A stretch of DNA of 64,000 bases, from contig JBFWMG010000004.1 in the NCBI GenBank assembly GCA_050251715.1, positions 124,001 through 188,000 of the forward strand. The letters are read 5' to 3'. Position numbers and translations under genes: made by a program. Source of the stretch: JBFWMG01 sp050251715. Lineage in GTDB: Bacteria; Desulfobacterota; Desulfovibrionia; Desulfovibrionales; Desulfovibrionaceae. The notes below the pieces were generated by a model. That model had not been told where the DNA came from, did not search any database, and saw only the letters and a program-made list of their open reading frames with translations. Below, one piece after another: positions 31,289-40,056 of the stretch (the stretch's first letter is position 1; each line of letters opens with the position of its first letter).

Positions 31289-33442
31289 ATGCAGACCGCA
31301 AAAGACCTGAAGGGATACCGGGACGAAATCCAGGAGGCGCTGGACAACGACTTCCTGCGCCAGGCCATGGACAAGTTCGCCAAGGCCTACCGCGTGGGCC
31401 GCGCCAACGCCTTCAAGGACATGGACGTGCGCGCCCTCATCAAGGAGATCGCCCAGGCCAAGGACGACGCCACCAGCCACCTGGACGAGTTGTTCATGTC
31501 CTTCAAGGCCAAGGCCGAGGCCGCCGGAGCGCACGTGCACCTGGCCAAGACCGCCCAGGAGGCCAACGAGATCATTGCGCGCATCGCCACGGACAACGCG
31601 TGCAAGAAGATCGTCAAATCCAAGTCCATGACCGCCGAGGAGACGCTGCTCAACCACCACCTGGAGGACAAGGGGCTCGAAGTCATCGAGACCGACCTGG
31701 GCGAGTGGATCATCCAGCTGCGCCATGAAGGCCCGTCGCACATGGTCATGCCCGCCATCCACCTGTCGCGCTACCAGGTGGCCGACCTGTTCAGCGAGGT
31801 GACCAAAAAGAAACAGGACGCCGAGATCGAACGGCTGGTCAAGGTGGCGCGCCGCGAGCTGCGCCGCCAGTACATCGAGGCGGACATGGGCATTTCCGGC
31901 GCCAACTTCGCCCTTGCCGATTCCGGCACCCTCGGCATCGTGACCAACGAGGGCAACGCCCGGCTGGTGACCACCCTGCCCCGCGTGCACGTGGCTCTGT
32001 GCGGCCTGGACAAGCTGACCCCCACCCTGCACGACGCCCTGCGCGTGCTCAAGGCGCTGCCCCGCAACGCCACGGGCCAGGCCATCACCTCCTACGTCAC
32101 CTGGATCACGGGCGCCAACGAGTGCGAAACGGCCAAGGACGGCAAGAAGGAGATGCACATCGTCTTTCTGGACAACGGCCGCAGCGAACTGGCCAAGGAT
32201 CCCATCTTTTCCGAGGTGCTGCGCTGCGTGCGCTGCGGCGCCTGCGCCAACGTCTGCCCGGTGTACCGCCTGGTGGGCGGCCACAAGATGGGCCACATCT
32301 ACATCGGCGCCATCGGCCTCATCCTCACCTACTTCTTCCACGGCACGGACGCGGCCAAGAACCTGGTGCAGAACTGCATCAACTGCGGCGCATGCCGCGA
32401 CATCTGCGCGGGCGGCATCGACCTGCCCCGGCTCATCAAGGACATCCACGCCCGCATCCAGGACGAACAGGGCCACCCCTTGTCCAGCTCCCTGCTGGGC
32501 AAGATGCTGAAGAACCGCACCCTGTTCCACACCCTGCTGCGCACCGCCTCCAAGTTCCAAAAGCCCGTGGTGGACGGCCAGGGCTTCATCCGCCATCTGC
32601 CCTTCATCTTTGACAAGAAGCAGAACTTCCGCGCCCTGCCCGCCATTGCGGACGTGCCGTTCCGCAACCGGTTCAAGGACATCCAGCCCAAGCCCGCCGC
32701 GCCCAAGCTGCGCGTGGCGTTGTTCTCGGGCTGCGTGCAGGACTTCGTGTACCCCGAGCAGCTGGAGGCCACGGTCAAGCTGCTGACCGGACGCGACATC
32801 GCGGTGGACTTTCCCATGGACCAGTCCTGCTGCGGCCTGCCCGTGCAGATGATGGGCGAGACCGAGGCGTCCAAGAGCGTGGCCAAGCAGAACATCGAGG
32901 CCATGCGCGCGGGCCACTACGACTATATCCTGACCTCCTGCGCCTCCTGCGCCTCGCACCTCAAGCACAACTACCCCAAGGTGCTGGCCGACGAAAAGGA
33001 CATGGCCGTGGCCGTGCGCCAGTTTGCGGACAAGGTCATCGACTTCAGTTCGTTCATGCGCGACGTGGTGGGCATCGACGCCGAGGCCTTTGTGAAAACC
33101 GGCCCCTCGGTGGCCTACCACGCCCCCTGCCACCTGTGCCGGGGCATGGACGTGGTGGAGCAGCCCCGCGACCTGCTGCGGACCTCGGGCGTTGATTACC
33201 GCCCCGGCGAGGAGGAGGACGTGTGCTGCGGCTTTGGCGGCACCTTCTCCATGAAGTTCCCCGAATTGTCCGAGGCGACCCTGAAAAGAAAACTGGACAA
33301 CGTGGAGGCCACCGGTGCACAATTCCTGGTGACGGACTGCCCTGGCTGCGTGATGCAACTGCGCGGCGGCGCACGCAAAAGGGGCTCCGGCCTCGAAGTG
33401 CGGCACATCGCCGAAATCCTGGCCGGCCAATTGAAAAAGTAA
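31289..33442 (+). CDS. fused LutB-LutA iron-sulfur L-lactate dehydrogenase subunit
   Basis: A 717-residue protein combining two subunits that are separate in Bacillus: an N-terminal LUD domain (to about residue 300, with GISGANFALADSGTLGIVTN), two 4Fe-4S motifs (CVRCGACANVCPVYR near 313; CINCGACRDICAGG near 363), and a C-terminal LutA-like region with CCG motifs (GCVQDF, SCCGLPVQ, CHLCRG, VCCGFGGTFS). With LutC it should oxidise L-lactate. The ATG follows CTGGAGGA and lies 1 bp after lutC. The same fusion exists in D. vulgaris (DVU3033). Confidence 0.92.
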   Translation: MQTAKDLKGYRDEIQEALDNDFLRQAMDKFAKAYRVGRANAFKDMDVRALIKEIAQAKDDATSHLDELFMSFKAKAEAAGAHVHLAKTAQEANEIIARIATDNACKKIVKSKSMTAEETLLNHHLEDKGLEVIETDLGEWIIQLRHEGPSHMVMPAIHLSRYQVADLFSEVTKKKQDAEIERLVKVARRELRRQYIEADMGISGANFALADSGTLGIVTNEGNARLVTTLPRVHVALCGLDKLTPTLHDALRVLKALPRNATGQAITSYVTWITGANECETAKDGKKEMHIVFLDNGRSELAKDPIFSEVLRCVRCGACANVCPVYRLVGGHKMGHIYIGAIGLILTYFFHGTDAAKNLVQNCINCGACRDICAGGIDLPRLIKDIHARIQDEQGHPLSSSLLGKMLKNRTLFHTLLRTASKFQKPVVDGQGFIRHLPFIFDKKQNFRALPAIADVPFRNRFKDIQPKPAAPKLRVALFSGCVQDFVYPEQLEATVKLLTGRDIAVDFPMDQSCCGLPVQMMGETEASKSVAKQNIEAMRAGHYDYILTSCASCASHLKHNYPKVLADEKDMAVAVRQFADKVIDFSSFMRDVVGIDAEAFVKTGPSVAYHAPCHLCRGMDVVEQPRDLLRTSGVDYRPGEEEDVCCGFGGTFSMKFPELSEATLKRKLDNVEATGAQFLVTDCPGCVMQLRGGARKRGSGLEVRHIAEILAGQLKK

Positions 33443-33472
33443 GCGTTCGCCGCGATGACGGCAACACCAACG

Positions 33473-33502
33473 CGGGACGGCGCATAGCCGTCCCGCCCGT
33501 TT
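33473..33502 (+). terminator. hairpin after lutBA, possible terminator
   Basis: A perfect 9-bp stem CGGGACGGC / GCCGTCCCG (33473-33495, loop GCATA) is followed by CCCGTTTT. It ends just before the ribosome-binding site of the next gene, so it may terminate the lactate operon partially. Confidence 0.55.
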
Positions 33503-33515
33503 TCAAGGAGGCACA

Positions 33516-33884
33516 ATGTCAGCTGAAGTTCTCAATATAGCCATGCTCCTCGCCATCGGCGTGGGCGTGGGCGTGGGCGCATCGTTTTCCGGCCTCGGCG
33601 GCGGTTTCATCATGGTGCCGCTCCTGCTCTTCATGGGCTTCAACGCCCAAAAGGCCGTGGGCACCTCGTTCCTGGCCATCCTGGTCATCTCCGTGTCCGC
33701 GCTCATCGCGCACAACAAGCTGGCCAACGTGGACTACAGGATGGGCATACTGCTCGGCATTGGCGGGGTGATCGGCGCGCAGATCGGCGCGCGGCTGGTG
33801 GAGCATGTGTCCCAGGCCACCTTCCAAAAGATATTTTCGGGCATACTGCTCGGGCTCGCGTTCTACCTTTTCTTCAAAAAGTAG
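33516..33884 (+). CDS. small TSUP (TauE/SafE) family membrane protein
   Basis: A 122-residue membrane protein with three to four helices. The N-terminal motif GASFSGLGGGFIMVPLLL and KAVGTSFLAILVIS are typical of the sulfite-exporter TauE/SafE (TSUP) family. It is about half the length of a standard member, so it represents a single repeat unit, perhaps acting as a dimer. AAGGAGG precedes the ATG. The substrate is unknown; TSUP members move sulfite, sulfonates or organic anions. Confidence 0.82.
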   Translation: MSAEVLNIAMLLAIGVGVGVGASFSGLGGGFIMVPLLLFMGFNAQKAVGTSFLAILVISVSALIAHNKLANVDYRMGILLGIGGVIGAQIGARLVEHVSQATFQKIFSGILLGLAFYLFFKK

Positions 33885-33956
33885 GCTATGGTTCCAAGGG
33901 GGGGGCCGCGTGACCTCATGTATCCAAACGACCGTGCGCGCGGAAAGGAGAAAACG

Positions 33957-34994
33957 ATGGACATGCAGGAAGTCAAAAAAATCGCCAAGGAACGGATGCA
34001 GGGCTTTTGCCGCGTCTGCCCCCAGTGTAACGGCAAGGCGTGCGTGGGCGAGGTGCCCGGCATGGGCGGCCTGGGCACGGGTGCATCGTTCATGGCCAAC
34101 TTCAACGCCCTGGCGGCCTACCGCCTCAATATGCGGCTGATTCATGACGTGACCGAGCCGGACACCAGCCTGTCCCTGTTCGGTTTCGACATGAGCCTGC
34201 CCGTATTTGCCGCGCCCATTGGCGGCGTGACCTTCAACATGGGCGGCAAGATCACGGAAGAGGAATACGCCACGTCCGTCATCTCCGGCTGCCGCGCCAA
34301 GGGCAGCCTGGGCTGCTCCGGCGACGGCGTGCCCGAGTTCATCTACAAGTCCGGCTTCGCGGCCATCAAGGCCGAAAACGGCGCGGGCATCCCCTTCATC
34401 AAGCCGTGGGAAGACAAGGAGCTGTTCGCCAAGCTCGACGAGGCCGTGGAAAACGGCTGCAAGGTCATCGGCATGGACATCGACGCCGCAGGCCTGGTGA
34501 CCCTGGCCAAGATGGGCCGCCCGGTCACCCCCAAGCGCCCCAAAAAACTCGGCGAAATCATCCGCCGCACGGAAGGCGTGCAGTTCATCATCAAGGGCAT
34601 CATGACCCCGGACGACGCCCAACGCGCCGTGGACGCGGGCGCGGCGGGCATCGTGGTCTCCAACCACGGCGGCCGCGTGCTCGACCACACCCCGGGCGTG
34701 GCCGAAATCCTGCCCTGGGTGGCGGAAGCCGTGCGCGACCAGGTCATCATCCTGGCCGACGGCGGCGTGCGCACCGGCGCGGACGTGCTCAAACTCCTGG
34801 CGCTGGGCGCGGACGCGGCCATGATCGGCCGCCCCTTTGCCGTCGCCGCCCTGGGCGGCCTCAAGGAGGGCGTCATGGCCTACATCGACCAGCTCAAGAG
34901 CCAACTCGTATCCGCCATGGTGCTCACCGGCACGGCGGACGTGAAGACGGTCAAGCGGACCATTCTGCTGGGCCATACCGCGCAATACAGGTAA
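33957..34994 (+). CDS. FMN-dependent alpha-hydroxy-acid oxidizing protein
   Basis: A 345-residue TIM-barrel flavoprotein of the L-lactate dehydrogenase/glycolate oxidase superfamily. Visible hallmarks are PVFAAPIGG, the substrate-binding SNHGGRVLD, and the FMN-phosphate segment LADGGVRTGADVLK followed by GADAAMIGRPF. The N-terminus carries four cysteines (18, 21, 24, 29) in CRVCPQCNGKAC, a metal- or cluster-like spacing not found in classical lactate oxidases. ATG at 33957 follows AAAGGAG. Next to the lactate operon it may oxidise a 2-hydroxyacid, but the substrate cannot be read from sequence. Confidence 0.85.
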   Translation: MDMQEVKKIAKERMQGFCRVCPQCNGKACVGEVPGMGGLGTGASFMANFNALAAYRLNMRLIHDVTEPDTSLSLFGFDMSLPVFAAPIGGVTFNMGGKITEEEYATSVISGCRAKGSLGCSGDGVPEFIYKSGFAAIKAENGAGIPFIKPWEDKELFAKLDEAVENGCKVIGMDIDAAGLVTLAKMGRPVTPKRPKKLGEIIRRTEGVQFIIKGIMTPDDAQRAVDAGAAGIVVSNHGGRVLDHTPGVAEILPWVAEAVRDQVIILADGGVRTGADVLKLLALGADAAMIGRPFAVAALGGLKEGVMAYIDQLKSQLVSAMVLTGTADVKTVKRTILLGHTAQYR

Positions 34995-34999
34995 CACCC

Positions 35000-35509
35000 A
35001 TGGCCAACGATCCCATGCAGGGCAAACCGCCCGCAGCCAGCCGCACCATCATGAGCCACCGGCTCATGCCGCAGGACACCAATCCCGCAGGCAACGTGCA
35101 CGGCGGCGTGATCCTCAAGCTCATCGACACGGCGGCGGGCACCGTGGCCGCGCGCCACGCCCGCTCCAATGTGGTCACCGTGTCCATCGACCGGGTGGAT
35201 TTCCTCAAACCCGTACATGTGGGCGAGTTGGTGACCATCAAGGCCAACCTCAACTTCGTGGGCTCCACCTCCATGGAGGTGGGCGTGCGCGTGGAGGCCG
35301 AAAACCTGCGCACCGGCGATGTGCGCTACACCAATTCGGCCTACCTCACCTTTGTGGCGCTCGACGACAACGGCAAACCCCGCACGGTGGCGCCGCTCAT
35401 CCTGGAAACCGACGAGGACCACCGCCGCCACGCCGAGGCCATGACCCGCCGTGAACTGCGCAAACGCGAACGCGCCTCCGAGCGCATCCACGAAGGCGCA
35501 TTTCTGTAA
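35000..35509 (+). CDS. acyl-CoA thioesterase (hot-dog, YciA/BACH type)
   Basis: A 169-residue hot-dog-fold protein with NPAGNVHGGVILKLIDTAAG (about residues 28-47), the core pattern of YciA/BACH-type acyl-CoA thioesterases, then VTVSIDRVDFLKPVHVGE. The C-terminal 30 residues are charged. It starts 5 bp after the hydroxyacid oxidase gene and is probably co-transcribed. It would hydrolyse acyl-CoA to acid and CoA; chain-length preference is unknown. Confidence 0.88.
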   Translation: MANDPMQGKPPAASRTIMSHRLMPQDTNPAGNVHGGVILKLIDTAAGTVAARHARSNVVTVSIDRVDFLKPVHVGELVTIKANLNFVGSTSMEVGVRVEAENLRTGDVRYTNSAYLTFVALDDNGKPRTVAPLILETDEDHRRHAEAMTRRELRKRERASERIHEGAFL

Positions 35510-35533
35510 CCTCATTTGTACAAAGGATATTCC

Positions 35534-35836
35534 ATGATCAAGCACCTCGTCATGTGGACGCTCAAGCCCGAAGCCGAAGGCGCCACCGCCGCCGAGAACG
35601 CCGTCAAGATGAAAACCATGCTCGAAGCCCTTGTGGGCGTCATCCCCGGCCTGCGCCACCTGGAAGTGAGCGCCGACATCGTGGAGGCGTCGCCCGCCTG
35701 CCAGGTGGTGCTCTATTCCGAGCTGGACGACGAAGCCGCCCTGGCCGCCTACCAGCCCCACCCGGCGCACCAGGCGTGCGTGGCCTTCATCCGCACCGTG
35801 GTGGCCAGCCGCAGCGTGCTGGACTACGAAATCTAG
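35534..35836 (+). CDS. Dabb-domain (stress-responsive A/B barrel) protein
   Basis: A 100-residue ferredoxin-like alpha/beta-barrel protein starting MIKHLVMWTLKPEAEG with the Dabb pattern IPGLRHLEV and the C-terminal block AAYQPHPAHQACVAFI. Family members dimerise; most have no assigned function. AAAGGA lies 6 bases before the ATG. The stop codon is followed 14 bp later by a long palindromic element. Confidence 0.85.
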   Translation: MIKHLVMWTLKPEAEGATAAENAVKMKTMLEALVGVIPGLRHLEVSADIVEASPACQVVLYSELDDEAALAAYQPHPAHQACVAFIRTVVASRSVLDYEI

Positions 35837-35850
35837 CCAAAAGCAAAGCG

Positions 35851-36030
35851 CCGGGGGAAGGAGAGAGGAAAGGGAAAACCCCTTTTTCCAAGCATAAAAA
35901 GGGGTTTTCCCTCTCCTCTCTCCTTCCCCCGGACCCCCATCCTCTCTTCTCTCTCTTTCCCAAAAAACTGCTGGTTGGGGATAAGGATACGGTTGGAACA
36001 AGCGAGCTCCCCAGGCGGGCGGCGGCATAA
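35851..36030. repeat. long-palindrome repeat element, copy 1
   Basis: The first 82 bp (35851-35932) form a stem of 37-base arms with a single mismatch around the loop CCAAGCAT. The following about 98 bp (purine/pyrimidine-biased tract, then a segment reading CGAGCTCCCCAGGCGGGC near 36003) are nearly identical, in inverted orientation, to sequence at 55.1-55.3 kb. The palindrome begins 14 bp after the Dabb stop. It could act as a strong transcription terminator; the T-runs are near the apex rather than after the stem. Confidence 0.92.
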
Positions 36031-36120
36031 TGCCGCTTATAGTGGGCGGGAAGGGCTTCCGGCCCTGACCTTCCCCCCATTTAGTATCCCAGCCGCTCTT
36101 TTTGCCCGCCCGTCACCCCT

Positions 36121-36436
36121 CCTCCCTCATCCAACCGGGAACCGGGGTTTGGGGCGGTAGCCCCAATGGGGGCAGTTCAGAATTGACAATATGAAGGTGG
36201 GGTTCGGCGGGATGGGAGGTCGTTTTCCCATCCCACCGAACCCCACCTTTTCTTTGCCAAGTCTGGGCTGAGGGCCAACCGCGCCTTCCGACCACGCTCC
36301 CCCTTGCCCAGCCTCATCGCGCCGTCACACCAGTCCTGCCCGATTCCTACGCCGCCTACTGGGGTGCAGGGGATCATCCCCTGCCGAGGTCCAGGGCGAG
36401 CAGCCCTGGTCGCGCCGCCCCGGCGCGAAATCTTCA
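36121..36436 (+). repeat. multi-hairpin repeat, copy A
   Basis: About 316 bp, repeated at 41.16-41.47 kb (inverted) and 41.60-41.97 kb (direct). Stems seen here: 36149-36166 (TTGGGGC, loop GGTA), 36194-36249 (24-bp arms, one mismatch, loop GGTCGTTT), 36366-36384 (GCAGGGGAT/ATCCCCTGC), CCAGGGC/GCCCTGG, and a final GC-rich stem ending GCGCGAAATC. No credible coding frame. It lies directly upstream of the radical SAM gene. Confidence 0.93.
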
Positions 36437-36592
36437 TCCCGTCGTTTCCCACCCCCAACCGCCCGTATCCTTGCCCGCGCCGCCCCCGCCGCCCGCGCCC
36501 GTGTTGCCCTTGCCCCCCTTCTCGGGTAGTATCCCGGCGGTTGCGCGGCCCGCGTCCGGCGCCGCCCAACACATAGCCATACCAGAGGCATC

Positions 36593-38005
36593 ATGAAGGC
36601 ACTTCTCGTTGTTCCCTCCCAGGAAAACGTCTACGGCATAAAAATGTCCCCGATCTATCCGCCGCTCGGGGTGCTCTATCTTGCGGCCATGCTTGAAAAG
36701 CACGGCCACGAGGTCCGCTTCATCGACATGGACGCCGAGGAATGCGGCCCGGACGCCCTGCTGGCCCAGGTGGACGTCTTCAGGCCGGGCCTGGTCGGCT
36801 TTTCCTGCGTCACGCCCACGGTCACACTGGGGTTCGATCTGGCCGCGCGCATCAAGAAGGCGCACCCCGAGACCGCCGTGGTCATGGGCGGCATACACGC
36901 CACCATCGCGCCCGACGCCACCATGGCCGCCGAGGGACTCGACGCCATCTGCATTGGCGAGTCCGAGCACACCGTTGTGGAACTGGTGGACGCGCTGGAG
37001 GGCAAGCGCCCCATGGAAAGTGTCGCGGGCATCCAGTTCAAGCGCGACGGCGTGGTGGTGAAGAACGAACCCCGCCCCATGGAAAAGGATCTCGACAATT
37101 TCCCCTTCCCCGCCTTTCACCTCGTCAAAGATTTAACCAAATATTCCCCTGCGGACGCGACGTCCCTGCCGGTCGCGCCCATCATGACCTCGCGCGGCTG
37201 CCCCGGCGCATGCACCTATTGCTGCACCAAGCAGATCTTTGGCCGCCGCTTCCGGGGCCGCAGCGTGGAGAACATCCTTGAGGAAGTGGACATCCTGGTG
37301 AACCGCTTCGGCATCAAGGAGCTGCATTTCCTGGACGACAACCTGTCCACCAACCGCAAGCGCATCCTCGCGCTGTGCGCCGAACTGAAAAAACGCGCCT
37401 ACCCCATCAAGTACGAGATCGCCAACGGCATCCGCGCCGACATGGTGGACCGCGAGATCCTGCTGGCCCTGCGCGGCATAGGCATGGTCAACATTGGCTT
37501 CGGCGTGGAGTCCGGCAACGAGGAGATCCTCAAGATCATCCGCAAGGGCATCGACAAGGACACCGTGCGCCGGGTCATGGCCATGGCCAAGGAGCTGGGA
37601 TTCGAGACCTGGGGGTTCTTCATCATCGGCCTGTACGGCGAAAACGCCCAGACCGTGCAGGACACCATCGACTTCGCCATCGAGCTCGATCCCGACTTCG
37701 CCAAGTTCCTGATCCTGAAACCGTTCCCCGGCAGCCAGATATTCGACCAGCTCAACGCCGACGGGCTCATCGACTCGCACGACTACTCGCGCTACGGCGT
37801 GTACACCGCGCCGGTGCACCACCTGCACGACCTCACGGCGGACGAGATCCTCAACTGGCAGAAACGGGCCTTCCGCCGCTTCTACTTCCGCCCCAAGAAA
37901 ATCCTGCGCCATCTCATGCGCATCCGGTCGTGGACCCAATTCAAGATAGTGGTCAAGGGCGGCATCCTCGTCCTGTCGCGCATCTTCCAACGCAAGCCCC
38001 GGTAG
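36593..38005 (+). CDS. B12-binding-domain radical SAM protein
   Basis: A 470-residue enzyme with an N-terminal cobalamin-binding-type Rossmann domain (PPLGVLYLAAMLEKHGHEV, then VGFSCVTPTV and VVMGGIHATI) and a radical SAM barrel with the cluster motif CPGACTYCC near residue 200. The barrel continues through FLDDNLSTNRKR and GFGVESGNEEILK. Such enzymes perform radical methylations or rearrangements on lipids, antibiotics or cofactors. The C-terminal 60 residues are strongly basic. It starts the three-gene cassette; the next start is 4 bp after its stop. The specific reaction is unknown. Confidence 0.88.
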   Translation: MKALLVVPSQENVYGIKMSPIYPPLGVLYLAAMLEKHGHEVRFIDMDAEECGPDALLAQVDVFRPGLVGFSCVTPTVTLGFDLAARIKKAHPETAVVMGGIHATIAPDATMAAEGLDAICIGESEHTVVELVDALEGKRPMESVAGIQFKRDGVVVKNEPRPMEKDLDNFPFPAFHLVKDLTKYSPADATSLPVAPIMTSRGCPGACTYCCTKQIFGRRFRGRSVENILEEVDILVNRFGIKELHFLDDNLSTNRKRILALCAELKKRAYPIKYEIANGIRADMVDREILLALRGIGMVNIGFGVESGNEEILKIIRKGIDKDTVRRVMAMAKELGFETWGFFIIGLYGENAQTVQDTIDFAIELDPDFAKFLILKPFPGSQIFDQLNADGLIDSHDYSRYGVYTAPVHHLHDLTADEILNWQKRAFRRFYFRPKKILRHLMRIRSWTQFKIVVKGGILVLSRIFQRKPR

Positions 38006-38009
38006 CCCA

Positions 38010-40055
38010 ATGAAACGTCTCTTCCGCCTGTTCCGCCTGCCCGGCAACGCCGCCCTCACCGACGGCCGCCTGTTCCTCATCGGCCTCGTGGTTTTTGCCT
38101 GCGCCCAGGGCTGGTTCATCAACGCCCCCCTGTTTTTGCGCCAGCTGCCGCCCGAACCGGACGATGCGCACATCTACACGGTCAAGGCGCAGCAGATGGA
38201 GACCTGCTTCTTCCAGCACTGCACCGGCCTCGACGACCTGCGCGCCCAGTTCGGCCAGGCCGACGCGGTCGCCCCCACCTGGAACACGGCCAAGGCGCGC
38301 ATCACCGCCTTCACCATATACCACCCGCTGCATTCCGCCGTGCTGGCCCTGGTGCACACCCTGGGCTTTGGCTGGGAAACCGCCTACAAGATCGTGTGGG
38401 CGCTCGGCTCGCTGCTGTTCATCACGGGCGCGGCGCTGCTGCTGCGCGCGCTCTTCGGCGCGGGTCCGGCGGGCGTGGGACTGCTGCTTTTGGCCGTGCA
38501 GACCTACGCCAACCAGGGCATGCACTATGTCGTGCCCAGCAACCTGACCCTGGCCATGGCCCTGCCACTGTGGGCCTCCCTCATCCGCAACAACGGCGTT
38601 GCGCCCAAGGCCTTGGTCGCGGGCAGCGCGGCCATGCTGGCCATGCACCCGGCGGGCCGCATCTACGCGCTGGTGGCGGCGGGCCTGGCCTGGCTGCTGG
38701 ATACCGAACGGCGGCTGTCCACCAAGATAGCGGCAGCCGCCACGGTGGCGCTGGTCGGCCTCGCCTTCCTGCTGCCCGCGCTGGTGACCAGCCTGGAGCT
38801 CAGCCGCCCCTTCGAGCCCGCGCCCGAACACTTTTCCGCCCTCCGGTTCCTCCACGCCACCGTCAAGGAAATCGTGGGCAACTTCTACCGCTTTGCCCAC
38901 GCCACGGGCGGCGTGCCCGGCGCGGTGCTGCTGCTGGCGACCGGATGCTTCGCCCTCAACGAGCGCATGCGCCGCGTGCTGCTGCGCCTGTGCGGCCTGC
39001 TGGGCCTTTTCCTGGCCGCCAGCCTGTTCCACGTGCAGCCGCACTATCCGGCGGACGTGTTCAACCGGCTGTGGATAGCCCTGGCCATCCCGCTGACCGG
39101 CGTGTGCGGGCTTGGGCTGTACCACATGTGCCGCACCGGACGCTCGCTGGTGCGCCACGGCCTGGGGCCGGACAACCTGCCCATCCCCCTGCCCAAGCGG
39201 GTGTCGAGCAAGACCCTTGGTTGGGTGGTGCTGGCCCTGGCGGCGGGCATCCTGTTCCAATCCCTGCAAAACGGCGGCGAGCGCATGGCCAGCACCATGG
39301 ATAAGGTGGTGCGCCGCTACAACTACACCTACAATCTGAAGCAACCCGCCCTGCTGCGCGACGTGGCCGCCTCGGACGACCGGGTGCTCTACACCGACCT
39401 CTTCCCCATGGCCTTCTACCTGGCCCATGGCCGCTACGATCTGGGCATGGTCTATTACCCCTCCGTGACCGGAACGCCCGAAGAGGCCGCATGGCTCGAC
39501 CCCGCCCGCCTGCACTTCGCCGTGCTGCGCGGGCCGCTCATGGCCTATGAATCCAGGCACGGCACCCGTTTTCCGCTCAACGAGTTCAACGTGGCGCGCC
39601 TGACCGGCGGCAGCGGCCCCGGCCCGCGCACCGCGCGCCTGCGCATCGAAAACCGGGGCGGGGACGCGACGCTGCGCCTTTCCGCCCGCGCGCCGGGCGA
39701 ACTGCCCGGATCGGCGGGCATGGCCGAACAGGCCATAGAGGCGGGTTTTGACGGCTGGGTGGACCTCCCCCTTGTCGGCCTGGAAAACAGCCGCGACCTG
39801 GAAATATCCCTCACCGCGCCGGGCCGCGGCCTGTCACTCCTGGGCGTGAACGTGGACAACGGCGAGACCTTCTGGCCCTGGAACCGGTTCGCCACCGTGA
39901 CCCTGACCGCCGACCGCGCCCTGGCCCAGGCCGTGTCGCTGGACATGGATCTGACGCGCTACATGCCCGAACCCGTGCGCACCCGGCCCGCGACCGTGCT
40001 GGACGACGCGGGCGTGTTCATGCTCGTCCGGTTCGACGACCACGCGGCCAACTAG
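38010..40055 (+). CDS. polytopic membrane protein, possible GT-C glycosyltransferase
   Basis: A 681-residue integral membrane protein. An N-terminal helix (about 22-45) precedes a periplasmic loop containing EPDDAHIYTVKAQQ, then a series of hydrophobic helices to about residue 430, and a soluble C-terminal domain of about 230 residues with beta-rich sequence. An acidic first loop followed by many helices is the layout of GT-C enzymes (PMT/ArnT-like) that use polyprenyl-linked sugars; I infer this from layout only. It is coupled to the radical SAM gene (4 bp) and the downstream PLP enzyme (1 bp). Confidence 0.6.
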   Translation: MKRLFRLFRLPGNAALTDGRLFLIGLVVFACAQGWFINAPLFLRQLPPEPDDAHIYTVKAQQMETCFFQHCTGLDDLRAQFGQADAVAPTWNTAKARITAFTIYHPLHSAVLALVHTLGFGWETAYKIVWALGSLLFITGAALLLRALFGAGPAGVGLLLLAVQTYANQGMHYVVPSNLTLAMALPLWASLIRNNGVAPKALVAGSAAMLAMHPAGRIYALVAAGLAWLLDTERRLSTKIAAAATVALVGLAFLLPALVTSLELSRPFEPAPEHFSALRFLHATVKEIVGNFYRFAHATGGVPGAVLLLATGCFALNERMRRVLLRLCGLLGLFLAASLFHVQPHYPADVFNRLWIALAIPLTGVCGLGLYHMCRTGRSLVRHGLGPDNLPIPLPKRVSSKTLGWVVLALAAGILFQSLQNGGERMASTMDKVVRRYNYTYNLKQPALLRDVAASDDRVLYTDLFPMAFYLAHGRYDLGMVYYPSVTGTPEEAAWLDPARLHFAVLRGPLMAYESRHGTRFPLNEFNVARLTGGSGPGPRTARLRIENRGGDATLRLSARAPGELPGSAGMAEQAIEAGFDGWVDLPLVGLENSRDLEISLTAPGRGLSLLGVNVDNGETFWPWNRFATVTLTADRALAQAVSLDMDLTRYMPEPVRTRPATVLDDAGVFMLVRFDDHAAN

Positions 40056-40056
40056 C

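Noticed and set aside
35554..36030. 158-residue frame across the Dabb gene and palindrome
   Set aside because: Out of frame with the Dabb gene and reads through the palindrome; repeats explain the open frame.
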